Positions 1-12,127 of a stretch of DNA of 64,000 bases are shown here, in pieces. The stretch is from Phoebastria nigripes (taxonomy: Eukaryota; Chordata; Aves; Procellariiformes; Diomedeidae), in assembly GCA_035582835.1 (NCBI GenBank), contig JAYKAV010000422.1, positions 496,001-560,000 on the forward strand, read 5' to 3'. The notes beneath the pieces were generated by a model, which was given only the letters and a program-made list of their open reading frames with translations, was not told the origin of the DNA and ran no database searches. The position numbers were made by a program, and so were the translations under genes. Position 1 is the stretch's first letter, and each line of letters opens with the position of its first letter.

Positions 1-806
1 TTCTCTAGTTTAGCAGCACAATGACCCTCCCCACCAGTGGAGAAAAGTGCTGTCACAGAAACTATAGCCTTAAGTGGCAAATAAGCTCATGAAGAATAAC
101 TAAAAGAACTTGTCAGTGGTAACTAGCTAAACTTTGCTGTAGTCACTTAGCTTGGTCTTTCAAGTCTTGGCTGACTTGCTAACTGTTGTAAACAAAACAT
201 TCCTTATAAATTGTTCCTGTTTGATATAAAGCTGTTAGAATATGTACAGTTGGTGTGTACATATGTAGTACACAGGAAAAACATAACAAGTGTTCCCTAG
301 AAATACTAGAGCACCTAAATATTAAACTACTCGTCACTGTCACAAGAATACAAGAAATTCACAATCTGGAATTACGGTTTATTTTATTTGCGATCAGTGA
401 AGAAGGACCCAATACGGCCTATTTAACTTAGTGCAGAATAAATTTTCATTTTGGATTAATTTCTCTGGGAAGAGTTTTTTTTAATTCTCTCTAGCATCTG
501 TGATTTGCATTAATGTATGCAAAGAATTGTAACAGGATACTCTTTCCAAAAGCAGATCTCTTCAAAATNAATTGCTCCATTTTGATAAAGGGGATTATCT
601 TTTGTTTTAAAAAAAATCCCTAAATATGAAACTTTTTTTTAATCCACAGTAGTCTAGCTTTTACAGCAAAATGCACAAAGCATTTAGAAATAGCAGTTTA
701 AAGGGTTTAATTTTGCCTGTTATTAAACTGGATAATTCCTTTACAATATATGCATATATGCTGGTTACACTGGAGTGTCTCCATCCAGTACTAAAAGTAT
801 AAGTGA
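1..806. other. Non-coding, nothing recognised
   Basis: AT-leaning sequence with stop codons in all frames at short intervals. I recognise no gene, repeat family or RNA. One N is present at about 570. It could be intronic or intergenic. Confidence 0.5.
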
Positions 807-854
807 GTGTGTATATATATGTATGTGTGTATGCATATATATACACATATGTAT
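807..854. repeat. 48-nt perfect purine/pyrimidine alternating tract
   Basis: Every base from 807 to 854 alternates purine and pyrimidine, as a mix of GT/AC and AT steps (TATATATGTATGTGTG type). The right half also has an inverted TGTGTAT/ATACACA pair around GCATAT. Such tracts are microsatellite-like and can adopt left-handed (Z) or cruciform conformations under supercoiling. Because AT steps predominate, Z-forming potential should be lower than for the GC-rich tract at 3643. Confidence 0.85.
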
Positions 855-958
855 TTTCTACCTATTCTGTGTAGGTGGCAGATCATGATATTCTTTCCTT
901 TAGTGAATCAGGTTTTCAGTCCTGAGTTTACTACTCAGCCCTTTTATTTAGGACAATT

Positions 959-1003
959 TCCTGCTGATTTCACTAAGAGTTTTGCTCAGTTACAGTCTGA
1001 ATA
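959..1003. repeat. Possible relic of an ancient amniote interspersed repeat
   Basis: The stretch around TTTCACTAAGAGTTTTGCTC resembles the 'gacttcaatgggagttttgc' core that I recall as dispersed in reptile and bird genomes. Similar cores occur at 39961-39980, 44721-44775 and about 48941. The copies are strongly diverged and I cannot name the family, so this is a similarity judged by eye only. Confidence 0.3.
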
Positions 1004-1231
1004 GGAAATTAATGGTGTCTTCACATTTTGGTGCAGAGTTAATTCTGAGTGACTGTGATTTGTTTCTTGTGGGCTTCAGAGACCTGGATACCCACACATT
1101 GTCTCACAGTTCTTGATATCCAGCAGTCTTTTTGTCCTGTTTGTTGGGAAACTGTTCCAGGTCATCTTTTTTCAGATTTCAGCATATAGTCAGATTGTAC
1201 CTCGCTGTGAATTCCTGGTTCATGAAGAATT

Positions 1232-1247
1232 AAAAAAAAAAAAAAAA
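1232..1247. repeat. Poly(A) run of 16
   Basis: An uninterrupted A homopolymer in otherwise ordinary sequence. No retrogene or SINE body is recognisable upstream, so it is taken as a simple repeat and not as a retrotransposon tail. Confidence 0.8.
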
Positions 1248-1789
1248 TTCAAAGACCCGATGGAGACTGTGCCCTGCGTCTGTTTTGTCTTTTAGTTATT
1301 TTTTTCAGTCTTAACTGCATAGGTGTCTTTAAAAGGNCAGAAGAATGGCCATTTGGAAAGGTAAAAAGCTATATTTAAGGCTGTATCACTTTTCTTTACA
1401 GCTTTCTGATTGTTTAGTTTGTTTTCTGTGACTGAAGGCCTCAAATTCATCTTAGCACTTCCCACACTTAGCTTCATGAAAGAGTCCCATGGCCTGTAAT
1501 TAATGAGATCTGCTATAAATGTCACCACTTTGCTCGTGAAACAGTTCTATTTTTAGTTGATTCTTGACATTCAGACTTGTTAGCATGCTAACGTGTGTTT
1601 TACAACATTTCACTAACTTAGCATCTCGACTGTGCAGGCTAAATGGCAAACACCTTTTCATAGCTTGGACAAATGCGGTTTAAAAAAGATTATCAATGGA
1701 CTATCACATTTTCTTTGTTATTAGGTTGCTAGGGCTTTTCTAGTCACTTTGATTGGAAGTTTAAATATATCCCTCTTCTGGTGTCGCAG

Positions 1790-1871
1790 TTGCTGGAACT
1801 CCATGACAGCGATCAGACCAATTCTTCTCTCCGGTTTCGGACATGGGCACAGCAGTGCCTTCCTGTTGCAG
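1790..1871 (+). other. Candidate internal coding exon (82 nt), gene unknown
   Basis: The segment is bounded by a pyrimidine-rich acceptor (CCCTCTTCTGGTGTCGCAG) and a near-consensus donor (CAG|GTGAGA). Two of three frames are open. One reads LLELHDSDQTNSSLRFRTWA onward and leaves one base at the donor. The other begins after one carried-in base and ends exactly at a codon boundary. That second reading is in phase with the open segment starting at 2478, which would give an intron of 606 nt. I do not recognise either peptide. A chance pair of splice-like sites in non-coding DNA is the main alternative. Confidence 0.28.
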
Positions 1872-2477
1872 GTGAGAGGTGCAGCTGCCCCTGTAGCCTC
1901 TGGAGAGAGAGAACCACACCAGAACTAAAAAGTCCAGTTTTCAAAACCATCGCTTTTCTTGTTCCTAGCTCAACATATGCGGTACCTGTATAACAGAATT
2001 TGAGAAGCAGTAGTACAAAAGGGTAATAGTTTTCATGTCTTGCAGCATCAAATTGTAACTTGAAAAGTAATAAAAAAAGATCTAGGTATTATGGTGATGG
2101 TCTGATGACTAATGAAGGATAAATGCTGAGATAATTAGGGTAATTACAGAGTGAAAAACTCTGGATTTGATTTTAGAAATCGTTCACATTCAAAATCATT
2201 CATGCCTATGATTTTTTTTTTCTTCTGTTTACTTAGTTTCTCTCTTAAGGGTTTTAATATCCTGTTTTGCCATTTTACCTGCGGTTTATATATAATNTAA
2301 ACAAACATAGCAGTTTTCTTCAACAGTTCATGGTAGATCTTCCCTTCCTCTTGTATGCCTGACTATTTGCTGTGTAGGCTCATCAGCTTTCTAAAGCGAA
2401 GTTTTTTGGTTTTACATTTTAATTTTGGTGTCCTCCCATTTTACATGGTCAGTTAAACTGTGCTGTTTTTTCCTTAG

Positions 2478-2558
2478 GGATCACTGGAAGAGAAAGAGAT
2501 TACATTTATATTTGAAGTTGTGGCTGAGGCAGCCACGTTAGCAGCTCACCTGGAATGA
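2478..2558 (+). other. Candidate terminal coding exon (81 nt, ends in TGA), gene unknown
   Basis: This follows a strong pyrimidine-rich acceptor (TGCTGTTTTTTCCTTAG). The open frame starts exactly at the acceptor, because the preceding in-frame codon is a TAG formed by the acceptor itself. It runs 26 codons to TGA. The peptide starts GSLEEKEITFIFEVV and ends in an alanine/leucine-rich AEAATLAAHLE. It is in phase with one reading of 1790-1871. The length is too short to be significant by itself, and no family is recognised. Confidence 0.22.
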
Positions 2559-3642
2559 AGATAATTTCTATATTTGGAGTTCTGTCGTCTCATTTTTAGG
2601 AAAAGGAAGTGTGAGGGAGGTTCTAGTACCAGTGCCCTCCTAGGGTCTTACCTGTAATGGGCCTATGGCTGTGCAAACAATACTATTAAATACAGAGTCC
2701 TTAGAGGTGAGCAAATGAGTGCAAGGTAAACAAAAAAGAGACTAGTAGCAGCCCAGAGAAAACAAGATTGTTTCCCGATGAATAAATTTAGAGAGTTTTT
2801 TCCCCCAAAATTTTCAAAGGGATCTAAAGATACTAAGATCACACAAACATATAAGCTTCTTGAACACGCTGCTTTAGTTTTAAGTGGCTTTTCTATGATG
2901 ACATAATGCTGTGCTAACCCTGAAATGTAGAAGAACAGGAGTATGTTTTTGATATAGCTATATTTTAAAAGTAGCCTATAATTTTTCCTATTCTAAAAGC
3001 ATGTATTAAACCCTCTTAAACTTAGCATCTTTTAGAGATGGCATTTCAAACTATTCAATCAGCTGGAAAGATGTTTTCAACACAAATTTGGTCTAAGCCA
3101 TAGTTTTACAAAACATGGGAACAATGCAATGTATTCATAAATAACTGCTCCCATTGCTTCATCTGGTAGTGATTTACATGCAGAAGGTCTCTCTCTGTTC
3201 ATGGTGTGCTTTTCTAATTCTTTTCCTCTTAGAGGAGGAAAAACAAGCTAAACTTTGACTCAGAAAGTGTATAAAATAATCACGCAAATCAATACTGTGC
3301 TTCCAATTAGTGGTTCTAGTTTTGCATCACTTTCCTTAACGTTTGCCCTTAACAACAAAGCAAAGTTTTGTTATTTACTTTGGTCAGTTAAACCAGTCAG
3401 AATTTCATCCATGGACAGTAAATCTGGTCAAAGAATAGTGCCTGCCATTCATCTGGGGGGTGGGAGAAGGTGATTTTTTTCCCTAAAATCTCCCACCTTC
3501 AGATTTTGACACTGGGGGTCTTCTAATATTTTCCACCCTTCTCTTTGTTTTTCATGTTACGCCAGTAAAATAGAAAATAAACCAAAAGGCAAGCCAAAGC
3601 ACATGCGTCCTCCAGCCCGGCCTCTGGGACCAAGGCAGGGAG
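2559..3642. other. Non-coding, nothing recognised
   Basis: No gene or named repeat. If 2478-2558 were a real last exon, the first part of this stretch would be its 3' UTR, but no clear cluster of poly(A) signal and downstream GT-rich element stands out. Confidence 0.4.
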
Positions 3643-3673
3643 GCGTGTGTGTGTGTGCGCACGCGCGCGCATG
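3643..3673. repeat. 31-nt GT/CG alternating tract (strong Z-DNA candidate)
   Basis: Positions 3643-3673 alternate purine and pyrimidine without a break: a (GT)n block passing into CGCGCGCG. GT and CG steps are the classic Z-DNA formers, so this is the best candidate in the window. Its seven CpG steps are notable, since CpG in such repeats mutates quickly when methylated. Confidence 0.88.
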
Positions 3674-5784
3674 AGGGAGAGGAGCACTGACAGCTTCATG
3701 AAGGGCTGTGCAGGGATGCAGGATGCANATCCAAAGGAAACGGGTGTCTGCGAGTTCTGCTTCTGGTGGAACAGTGTTTTTCTGTATCTGGCTTGCCCCT
3801 ACCAGTTCCAGGAAAAGTCTAGTATTGGTTGTTGCTGGCCCCCTGCAACTTCTAAGGAAACAAAAAGTCCTGAGATACTCGATAACACCCTGTTTTCTGC
3901 TAGCTGCAAATGCTTACAGTGCTTACATGCTTAATTTCAGAGTAACTTTAGCAATAATAAAATATTTTCTTTGGAAGTCAGCAGGGAATATTTGCTTCAT
4001 TTAGGACACCCACTAGAGGGAGTAGTGATAATGTTTTAATGTTGAAGACGCTAAACAAATTGCATTAGTAGCATTGATGTAAATCTGGGGCACTAAGAAA
4101 AGATTTGGGTTCCTGCCTCTCCTGAAAGCCCTATTATGTACTAAATCAGAAATCAGAGGGTTTCTCAGTGCTCTGGAAATACTCTGGATAAAATGGTTTT
4201 GAAGCAAGGCTGATGTTTCCTTTCTAACTTACATAACTGCATTGTGGAAAGACTGTACTGAAGAGCATTTTCAATGATAAAATGAGCTTTAGTTGCTCTC
4301 AGGAATGACCTAGGGATGGAATGTAAGGGTTTTTTTCTTCATGGGTAAGATTTGTATGTAAAAGTGTTGTCCTGATCTTCAAGCAGTTTTTTTAAGCTGA
4401 ACTTAGAATTAAAAATTGTGTTGGCAGTTAGTTGTTGTTTTCTCTCTAGGGTTGAAGTAATTTGTAGGGAGAAAATATATATCAGGTGAAATATTTCTTT
4501 TCTTTTGAATTGATTTTTTTTCAGCAAACAGCTAAATATTACTATGCTGTTGATGAAAAAGCTAGGCAGCTTCGGAAGAATGCCTAGACTGATGAAGGGA
4601 CTTGGGTGTTGCAATGCTTGAGTATTTATGATGGTTATTTGTGCATCCAGCCCTGTGNTAAAAGTGACAGTCTGGTGTGGAGTACCTACACTCTACATAC
4701 AGTTAGGGGAAGAAGTGATGCATCCAAACAGGATCTGTAAAAATTCAGGCACTGAATAGGAACCACTTAGTACAGGTAGCCATCTGGGCAGTGCTGGTGG
4801 GAAGGCATATGAGTAGCTGTCACAATACTTCTTCTTTTTTCACTTGGTCTTTTCACAAACATCTTTGGGAAGAGTTATTTTTGCGAACCAAATTTTATTT
4901 CACTCCTCCACTTCTTTCCCTTCCCTCCATCTTTTGGTAGGTGTGTGAATCTTACATACCCACAGCTATAACACCAATTTGAGTGTTTTCTGTTCTTTCT
5001 TTTTCTCTCTTTTTATAATCCCAACCCTCTGAAATAGGATTTTATTAGTATAATGCTGAGCCTGAGTACTAGCAATAAATGATTTCACAGGACAGACTTC
5101 TATACTTTTTTTGGCTGCTCTTCTACAGCTAGCAGACGGGGGGAACTGTGTAANTAGTGATTTACCAGTATGGAACTCTCCCTTTAACCTGTTCAAGTGA
5201 TTTCCCTTCCGCTCTACCCAGCTTCTCTTTCTCTCTTAGGATTTCTGTCTCTGGCGGCNCGCAGGCAGGGTGAAGGGGATGTGGTGCTACTCGTGCAGTG
5301 CTCAGCCTGGCAGACAGGGTGGCCATTCTGTCACAGCTGGAGATGGGGTCCCAAACGCTGTACCCCACACTAGTTTCAGAACAGTCACAAACCCCTGAAA
5401 CTTGAAGATAGCAGTCATGAAAGTAGAAGTAGACATGAGACAGATTTTTACAGGCAGTGAAAGGGGGAAAGTGAGAAAGTGCTTGTCCTAACATGTTTTT
5501 GTACTTAAATTCATAAATATTCTGAGATGCGGGGCAACTTTTACATAGTTACTGGTCTATTTCTAACCCCGTATCCCAAGTTACTGGTACTGAATGCTGT
5601 AGATAGCAACAATAAGTATTTCTTCATACCAAGGAGCTTCATCTTCCTGGTTAGAGATGGGAGCAGCACCTTCTTGCTTTTGACACTTGTTTCTTTGCAG
5701 TGTTTTAATCCCTCAAGTTTACTTCTATCGGGGTTGAACATGGACCAGTCAGCAGATCTGCATAGCATTGCAGAACCATATAAA
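3674..5784. other. Non-coding, nothing recognised
   Basis: Single Ns occur at 3728, 4658, 5154 and 5259. Short open frames here have no domains, and several are open on both strands at once, which argues against coding. I recognise no repeat family. Confidence 0.45.
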
Positions 5785-6640
5785 AGTCCAGGTTGGCAGG
5801 GACCTCTGAAGATTGTATGCTCCAACCTTTTGTTGAAAGCAGGGCCTTAAATTGAGTTATCCAGGTCCCTGTCAAGTCTTGATATTTCCAGCAAGGGAGA
5901 ACCCATAGGGCAACCTATTCCAATGTTTATTTTTTCTCATGGTGCAAATTTTTTCCTTATCCATACGGAATTTCTTCTAAAGCCGTTTGCACCCATTGCT
6001 TCTTTTCTGTCACTGTGCATCCTTGTGAAGGGAGTTCCTGCCTCTCCTCTGTAATTACATTTCAGGTATTGGAAAAGTGTGATTAGATCTCCCTGAGCCT
6101 TCTCTAGGCTGAACAAACCCAGTTCCTTCAATCTTTCTTCATCTGTCAAGTTCTCCAACCCTCTCCTCATCTTTGTGGCCCATCAGTGGACCCTCTCCAA
6201 TTTTTTAGTGTCCCCCTTGAACTGGGGAGACCAAACCTAGACACAGTATTAGAGGTATGCCCTAACAAGTGCTAAATGGACTGGAATAATCACAGCCCTC
6301 GATCAGCTGGCTGTACTCTTGTTGATGCAGCCCATGACAAGGTTTGCCTTCATTGCTGCAAGGGTGCACTGCTGGAACGCATTCAGGTTGCCATCCATCA
6401 GGACCCCTCAAGCTGTGCCCCGGGCAGTCAGACATCCCCTTTACTGCTGTGTGGAATTACTGCATCCCTGGTGCAGGATTTAACATTTATCTTTGTTAAA
6501 CCTCACGCAGGTCTTGTTGGCCTGCTTTTTCAGGCTGTCGAGGTGTCTCTATGAGGTGGCTCTTTCCTCCGGCAGATCTGCCTCCTCTCCCAGCGTGGTG
6601 TCATTTGTGCACTTTGCAATGTATGAGCTGCACATCATAG
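5785..6640 (-). mobile_element. CR1 non-LTR retrotransposon, 3' portion, antisense
   Basis: The block opens with AGGTTGGCAGGGACCTCT followed by a TCCAACC-type motif, which is the reverse complement of the avian CR1 3' end. It continues through the usual landmarks in antisense order: the 'gggcaacctattccaatg' motif, 'tttcttctaaa...cccattgcttcttttctgtca', 'ctccctgagccttctctaggctgaacaaaccc', 'ctgtcaagttctccaaccctc', 'ctcatctttgtggccc', 'ggaccctctccaa', then 'gatgcagcccatgacaaggtttgccttc' and 'ggtgtcatttgtgcactttgca'. The element therefore lies on the minus strand, with its 3' end at the left. Only the 3' UTR region is seen and no reverse-transcriptase domain is present, as expected for the usual 5'-truncated copies. 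It is substantially diverged. The terminal octamer repeat is not preserved; a degenerate remnant may lie at 5760-5789. The right boundary is approximate. Confidence 0.93.
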
Positions 6641-9600
6641 CCTGGCATATGAATATATACACTGGCAGGAGGGTGTCTGGGTTGCTGACAGGTAAAGGTT
6701 CAGTTAACTGAGTGAACGGGCAATACCCGCTTGGGTCAGACAAGAGCTGTATCGGGTGGTGCTCAAGTGTGAGTTTAATGCTCAACTTCCATGAGAAATG
6801 GGAGAAGGAAGACAGCATTGTGATGGAGGTATAATTAGAAGGAGAAATAGAAATAAGTATCTATTATTATAGATATTTTATTTTCAAATCTGATCTAAAA
6901 TGACTCAATTTTACAAAACCAAAACACTATTTGATAATGCTGTCTTGGAGAATAAACTGTATCAGCGTAGCTTTCAAAAAAAGTACAAATGGATGCTGTT
7001 TTCCAGGTGCCTTTGTAAATGTACATAACATCATTCCTATGTCAAAGACTTATAATCATAAAAGGAGAGAATATGATAGGTGGGGAAACCAGCACTTAGG
7101 CATAGTTATAATTCGAAGACATGGAAAAAAAGTCACTGACATAAATTGATTGTGCGCCCAGAACAGTCCTGATAAGTGAAAACTGAATTTGAAAAAGGAT
7201 CCCATAACTGAACATACATTTTTGCAACTGATCTAAATTTTGACACAAAAAGTGAAGCGTTCTAGAATTAAATGGCATAATAGCATTAAAAGAAACACGT
7301 TACTTTTCACACAGTTCTAGAAGGGAACAAGAGAAAATGAGTCTATATATTCAAGCCTGCTTGCGTCAGTAATTGTTCCCTGATTGTAAACCCAATCTGA
7401 GCTGAAGAGACTGTAATCTGAGTGTCAGCTCTGTGTTTTGTCAGAATTACTGTATCTGTTTTCAGAAGTTTTTGGAGTGTGTCTGGTGTGTCCTCATTAC
7501 AGGCTGAGCATACCTTGTCAAGCTGAATGAATGGTACATGTACCAAAAACACAGGCTGCAGTTAATGTATGGCATCTTGAAATATCTACCGTTTAAACTG
7601 CAGATAGATAGCCTGGCTATTCTCAAGTGTTTTTTTTTTTAGTCTGGATGATGTGTGTGGACAGCAGGCAGGCTGTTGTATTGCCAGATGGCATCTGACT
7701 CCCTAGTTTCTTATCAGTACAAGAAGACTGTAACTTTGTTAGATGAAAGAAACTGGTTAAAAAGAAAGAGAATTATTATGTATTTGGAGAAATAAAACAA
7801 GGTTAAATATAATACAACCATGTCATAATTATTGAACTAATGATGCAATAAAATCTCCCTGAGAAATCTTCCGAGTGGGAGAAGAGGGAGTTCCTAGTAC
7901 GTCAGAAGTTTAATACAGAATGAGAAACAGTAATATGTAGTAATTGTTCTGCAGCCATCTGTGCATAAGCTATATTTTTAAGCATGAATTTATTTGCTGT
8001 GGGACTAGTCATGCACGAAAACACTCCCTCTCATCTATTTTCAGAACAAAACCATGAGACTTATCAAATGTTTAACACTGATGCTTTGTGCTTAAACTAA
8101 AAATTCCTCCTGTTGTTGCTTTCTTCTTTCCCAGCAGATTTTGTTGCTGTTTTCCACTTCTCCTTCTGGAGGAATGTTTTAAAGGTTTTTGGTTGCTTTA
8201 AGAGGCTTGCTGTTCTAACAATAATTTGTTAGTCATGGTTTCCTTGAAGTTTTGAATGCTTTTGAATAAAAATGGATTTGAAGCTGGTATGGGATGAAAA
8301 ACTCTTGCTAAATGTAATGATTTTGATGAAGAAAAAATTCAGTCTGAATTATTGAGTGTATTAGTGAATGTTCAAATAGTCCAGCAGCTTGCAAAATTTT
8401 CTTCATTCATCCTCACAGGCACACAAGTGACTGCTCTTTTTTCTCCCCCAGATTTCTCGGCAGCCCTTCATAATGCTTCTCTCCATTGGCTGGATCTCTG
8501 TGAAGACTTTCCAAAGCCTTCCGGCCAGAGCAGCCTCCTGCCCAGCCGGAGGAGCTATGCGGCACAGATGCACTGTGGCATCTCCGGTTGGAAACGTGCA
8601 TAACATGTTTGTCTTTATCACAAAAATACATCTTCCCTGATGCTGCAGTTTCTTTCTAGAGGAACCTCAGAGGCCTGCTTCTCACCTCATATGAGCTAAT
8701 ACGTTTAAATTAAACCTTTTAAGGCCACTGATGTCTATCTGTTATGCCATGAGACTGGAGTTTTGAGTTTATAGAATACAACAGTAAAAGTCTGCCAAAT
8801 ACCAGCTGACATTTATCAGCTGTCTTAATTTAAAAACAGACCATTTTTTAAGGCATAGTAAAACACCCCATAGACAGTAGTGAAAGGCATAAACTGCGCT
8901 GTGTGTGGTGATGAGTCGGGGCGGTAAATAGACACGTTAGATCCTTTTCTCTATCTCCTTTTGTCTCCAACAGTACTTTAAATAATGGTAATGAAGTGAC
9001 AAAAATGAATTTTCCCAGAGGAGTACTAAAAAAATCTACAGATCTGTCAAATTACTGTTGCCTTTCATGGTGAAAGAAGAAATCTCAGGCTTAAGACTCC
9101 CGATTTATGTTGCTTCTGAATAACATTTCTTGTCTGACTTTGGCTCTAAGAAGATAACCCTGAAGGATATGAACAGGTATGCTGAAGGAGCACATTTCTC
9201 AAGCACACATTCACACTGCTTTTCAAGCAGGTTTGGGTTGTTTTCCCTTGTTTCTGGTGGAGGAGGAGGGTGATGGCAGGGTTGTCTGTGCTGGGTTTGT
9301 AAGTCTTGCACAGTACTGCAACTTTCACAGGTGACTGACATGTCCTGAGCAACACCGGGAAGGGTATTGCGCAGTGAGAGAAAAAGTACTGTATAATCTC
9401 TCAGCCCTAATACAAAGAAAATGTTTATGCAGAAGAATGGATTTTCTATCAGAAAGGCTTTAATGATCATGCATTTATATTCTCAAATTCCCAATCTCAA
9501 GAGGTAAAGTAATTATGATGTCATTTGTAATTGCCATTTTTTTTCTTTACTCATGTAGATTTAACACTAGTGAGATGAGGATTAGGTGTACTACAGTCTT

Positions 9601-12094
9601 TCTTTACTGCCTGATCCTCTTGCAGTGAGTAATAATATATAACACAGGGGAGACATGCAGCTTTCCTCTGTGTTTACTGGCTATAGCTCAGTCCCTGCTG
9701 CTTTGTAGAACATTTATCAGAATAAAGGAAGTGCCTTATAAACTGGGTGTATATCTGACCAGGTCTAGATGTTTGTTGTTTTTTTTTTTTTTTTCTTTTG
9801 GGGAGAGCAATAGGCTGGCAAAGCACCTGAAAGGCAGCATAAATAACCATGCTGAAAGGAAAAAGGTCACTGACTTTTTTACGTGTACAAATAGGATTTT
9901 AATACAGAATGTTGCAGGCCACATGCTCCACAACTTGATGCCTCCATACAACTTCAAAAGCTGAACAAGAACGTTACCTTTTGCCTAACGCAAAGTTTGT
10001 GCATGTGCAACTTAAGTGGTTTCGGTGATTACTCTTGACGTGCGTGAGTGTTAATTAGAGGATAGCTAATAAAATAGTTCTTGCTCAAGGGTTTCTATGA
10101 GCTAGTAATATAAACTTGTATGCAGATAGAAGTAAGTGGAAGCAGACTGTCTGGCTTTCTGCATTGCACTTGGAAAGGGTTTTGTCCATAGCACCGGCAT
10201 GTCTGGCTCAAGCTCACTGCTTGCAAGGACTTGTGGTACAATTAGCACTGAGAGCATAAGAAAGCACAATTGAATTGTGCTGCACAACGCTGCCCCCAGC
10301 TCATACGTTTAGTTTATGATTGATAACTTGGCTGCAAAACCAAATTCAGTTACCTAGGAGGAGTTTGCAGGCAGTACTCGGGGCTAGATCAGCTTATGCC
10401 AGATGTGGAGGGTGCATAGTTTATCGTTCTGTTAGGACTGCGCTGGCTCATCACAGGAGCAGAGATAGCTCGATCCTACAAGGTTGTTAATGAGCTCAGA
10501 CTAAGAGGGGACAGAAAATGAAGATTTTTGATTTGTGTAGTTTTAGATGTTAAGTGCAGAAGAATTCTGGAGTCTGTCTGGAAGACTAATGACCAATGGC
10601 TTACCACAGACTTAATAGGCTACCTACAGTTAAACTGGGCTATTGCCATGTACTGATTGGAAACATAAAAATCTTGTCTGTGTTCCCTGAAGTCATCCAT
10701 TATTGTCATCTTCCCCTAATAGTGTCTTGAATAAAAGAAATCACTATTAAAGGAGGAAAAAAAAAAAAGATTACAGTACTACATCTTCTGTTTTCTGTTA
10801 GACACGTTTGAGGAGGGAAAGATGTTAACAGTTACGTAGATCAGAGGATGATTTATTTTAATACAGACCTTTGGCAATTAAAGGACTGACATACCTCCTT
10901 TCATAGAAGGTGAAGACATGCCCCAGACTTACTCCCTTCTCCCCTGTGAGCTGAAGTTGGGGTTCCCATTACATGTCTGTTAAATGTCATATGGAAGAGG
11001 CACTATGTCCTGCTGTATGGGAACACAGCTGTTTGTTCCCTATGTAGAAAATTGGATGGGGATCAGAGAGGATGAGACCGGCTGGACATGGAAGAAGAGT
11101 TCTCAGTGTGAGAGCCATCTACTAAGGGCTTTGTAGCTGCTAACATCTGAGATTTATATTAGGAAGGAGTAAATGTTATTGTGATGGGGACTTCTAAAGG
11201 TGTTGACAGGTTGGATAGCCCCCTTCACCACCTGAACAGTTAGCTCAACTTAGCCATCAAACCATGGGAGAACCCCTCTCCAGAGCAAGGTATGAATTTC
11301 CTGTCAACTTAGCTGATTCCTTATTAACAAAGCAGATCTGGAAAACTTGCTCTAAGGAGAGGGGCTGAAACTTGATCTTTATTATCAAATCTTATTGCAA
11401 AAATAAGATAAGGTAAAGTCTATTTTATAAAACATTGATAAAATGCCCATAGAAGACTTTTTTACCCTGTATTCAAAGGCATCATGAACATGATTTTTGG
11501 AGACATAAATTAACTGAGAGAGATCTTTAGTGAAAGCTGTGGTAGAATCTATACTAATACTTCTAAAACTGCTGGTCATCTCTTCTAATATAAATACCAT
11601 CTAACCCAGAAGTTGCAGATTTATTTCATAATCAGACACTGATTATGCAGGAAGGAGGATGGTTACCAGTGCATAGTGCCAGGGATTAGTCCTGGGCACT
11701 GTAGATTGACTGTGGTACTGTTAAATTCTTAGGAAGGTCCTTGACAACTATTGGTGGCAAGTAGTGCTCTCCCAAACAGTTCCTGAGCAAGGCCCAGAGG
11801 CTAGCTTGGGCCAGGGGCCACTCTCAGTAGGCAGTTTAGATGGGGCTACCTTGCTTTGGAGGGTAGGAGAGATCAGGAGTATAAATGCAGACTGCTCTGT
11901 GTTAATTGTCCTTATTGCCAGAGGGTGCTCCTGTGCACATTTGATCTAATAATATTTGAAAAGAGCTGACTTTCTGCCAGTTTTCCTTGTGCAACACCAC
12001 AGGCTTCACTGGATTTTGCAGACCTTCTGGGAAGAGACAAGTGTCTCTTCTGACAAGATGTTCGAGCCAAATGTATGTTCACTTTTATCTTGGA
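6641..12094. other. Non-coding, nothing recognised except homopolymers
   Basis: No named repeat or convincing exon. A poly(T) run lies at 9779-9794. A strong pyrimidine-rich acceptor-like site ends at 8451 and is followed by two open frames, one ending at 8603, but there is no supporting donor or recognisable peptide. Confidence 0.45.
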
Positions 12095-12127
12095 TAATAA
12101 TAATAATAACAACAATTATTATTATTA
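12095..12127. repeat. AAT/ATT trinucleotide repeat forming an inverted repeat
   Basis: A (TAA)5 block at 12095-12109 is followed, after a short CAACA-containing spacer, by AATTATTATTATTA at 12114-12127. The two halves are reverse complements over about 12 bases and could fold into an AU-only hairpin. It is probably a composite microsatellite. Confidence 0.8.

Noticed and set aside
5527..6554. Open frames across the CR1 element (for example 5527-5850, 6276-6554)
   Set aside because: They lie in or beside antisense CR1 3' UTR sequence, which is non-coding. They are read-through of repeat DNA.
8452..8603. Terminal exon candidate after a strong acceptor
   Set aside because: Two frames are open, the peptide is not recognised, and no partner exon is close by. 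The acceptor alone is insufficient.
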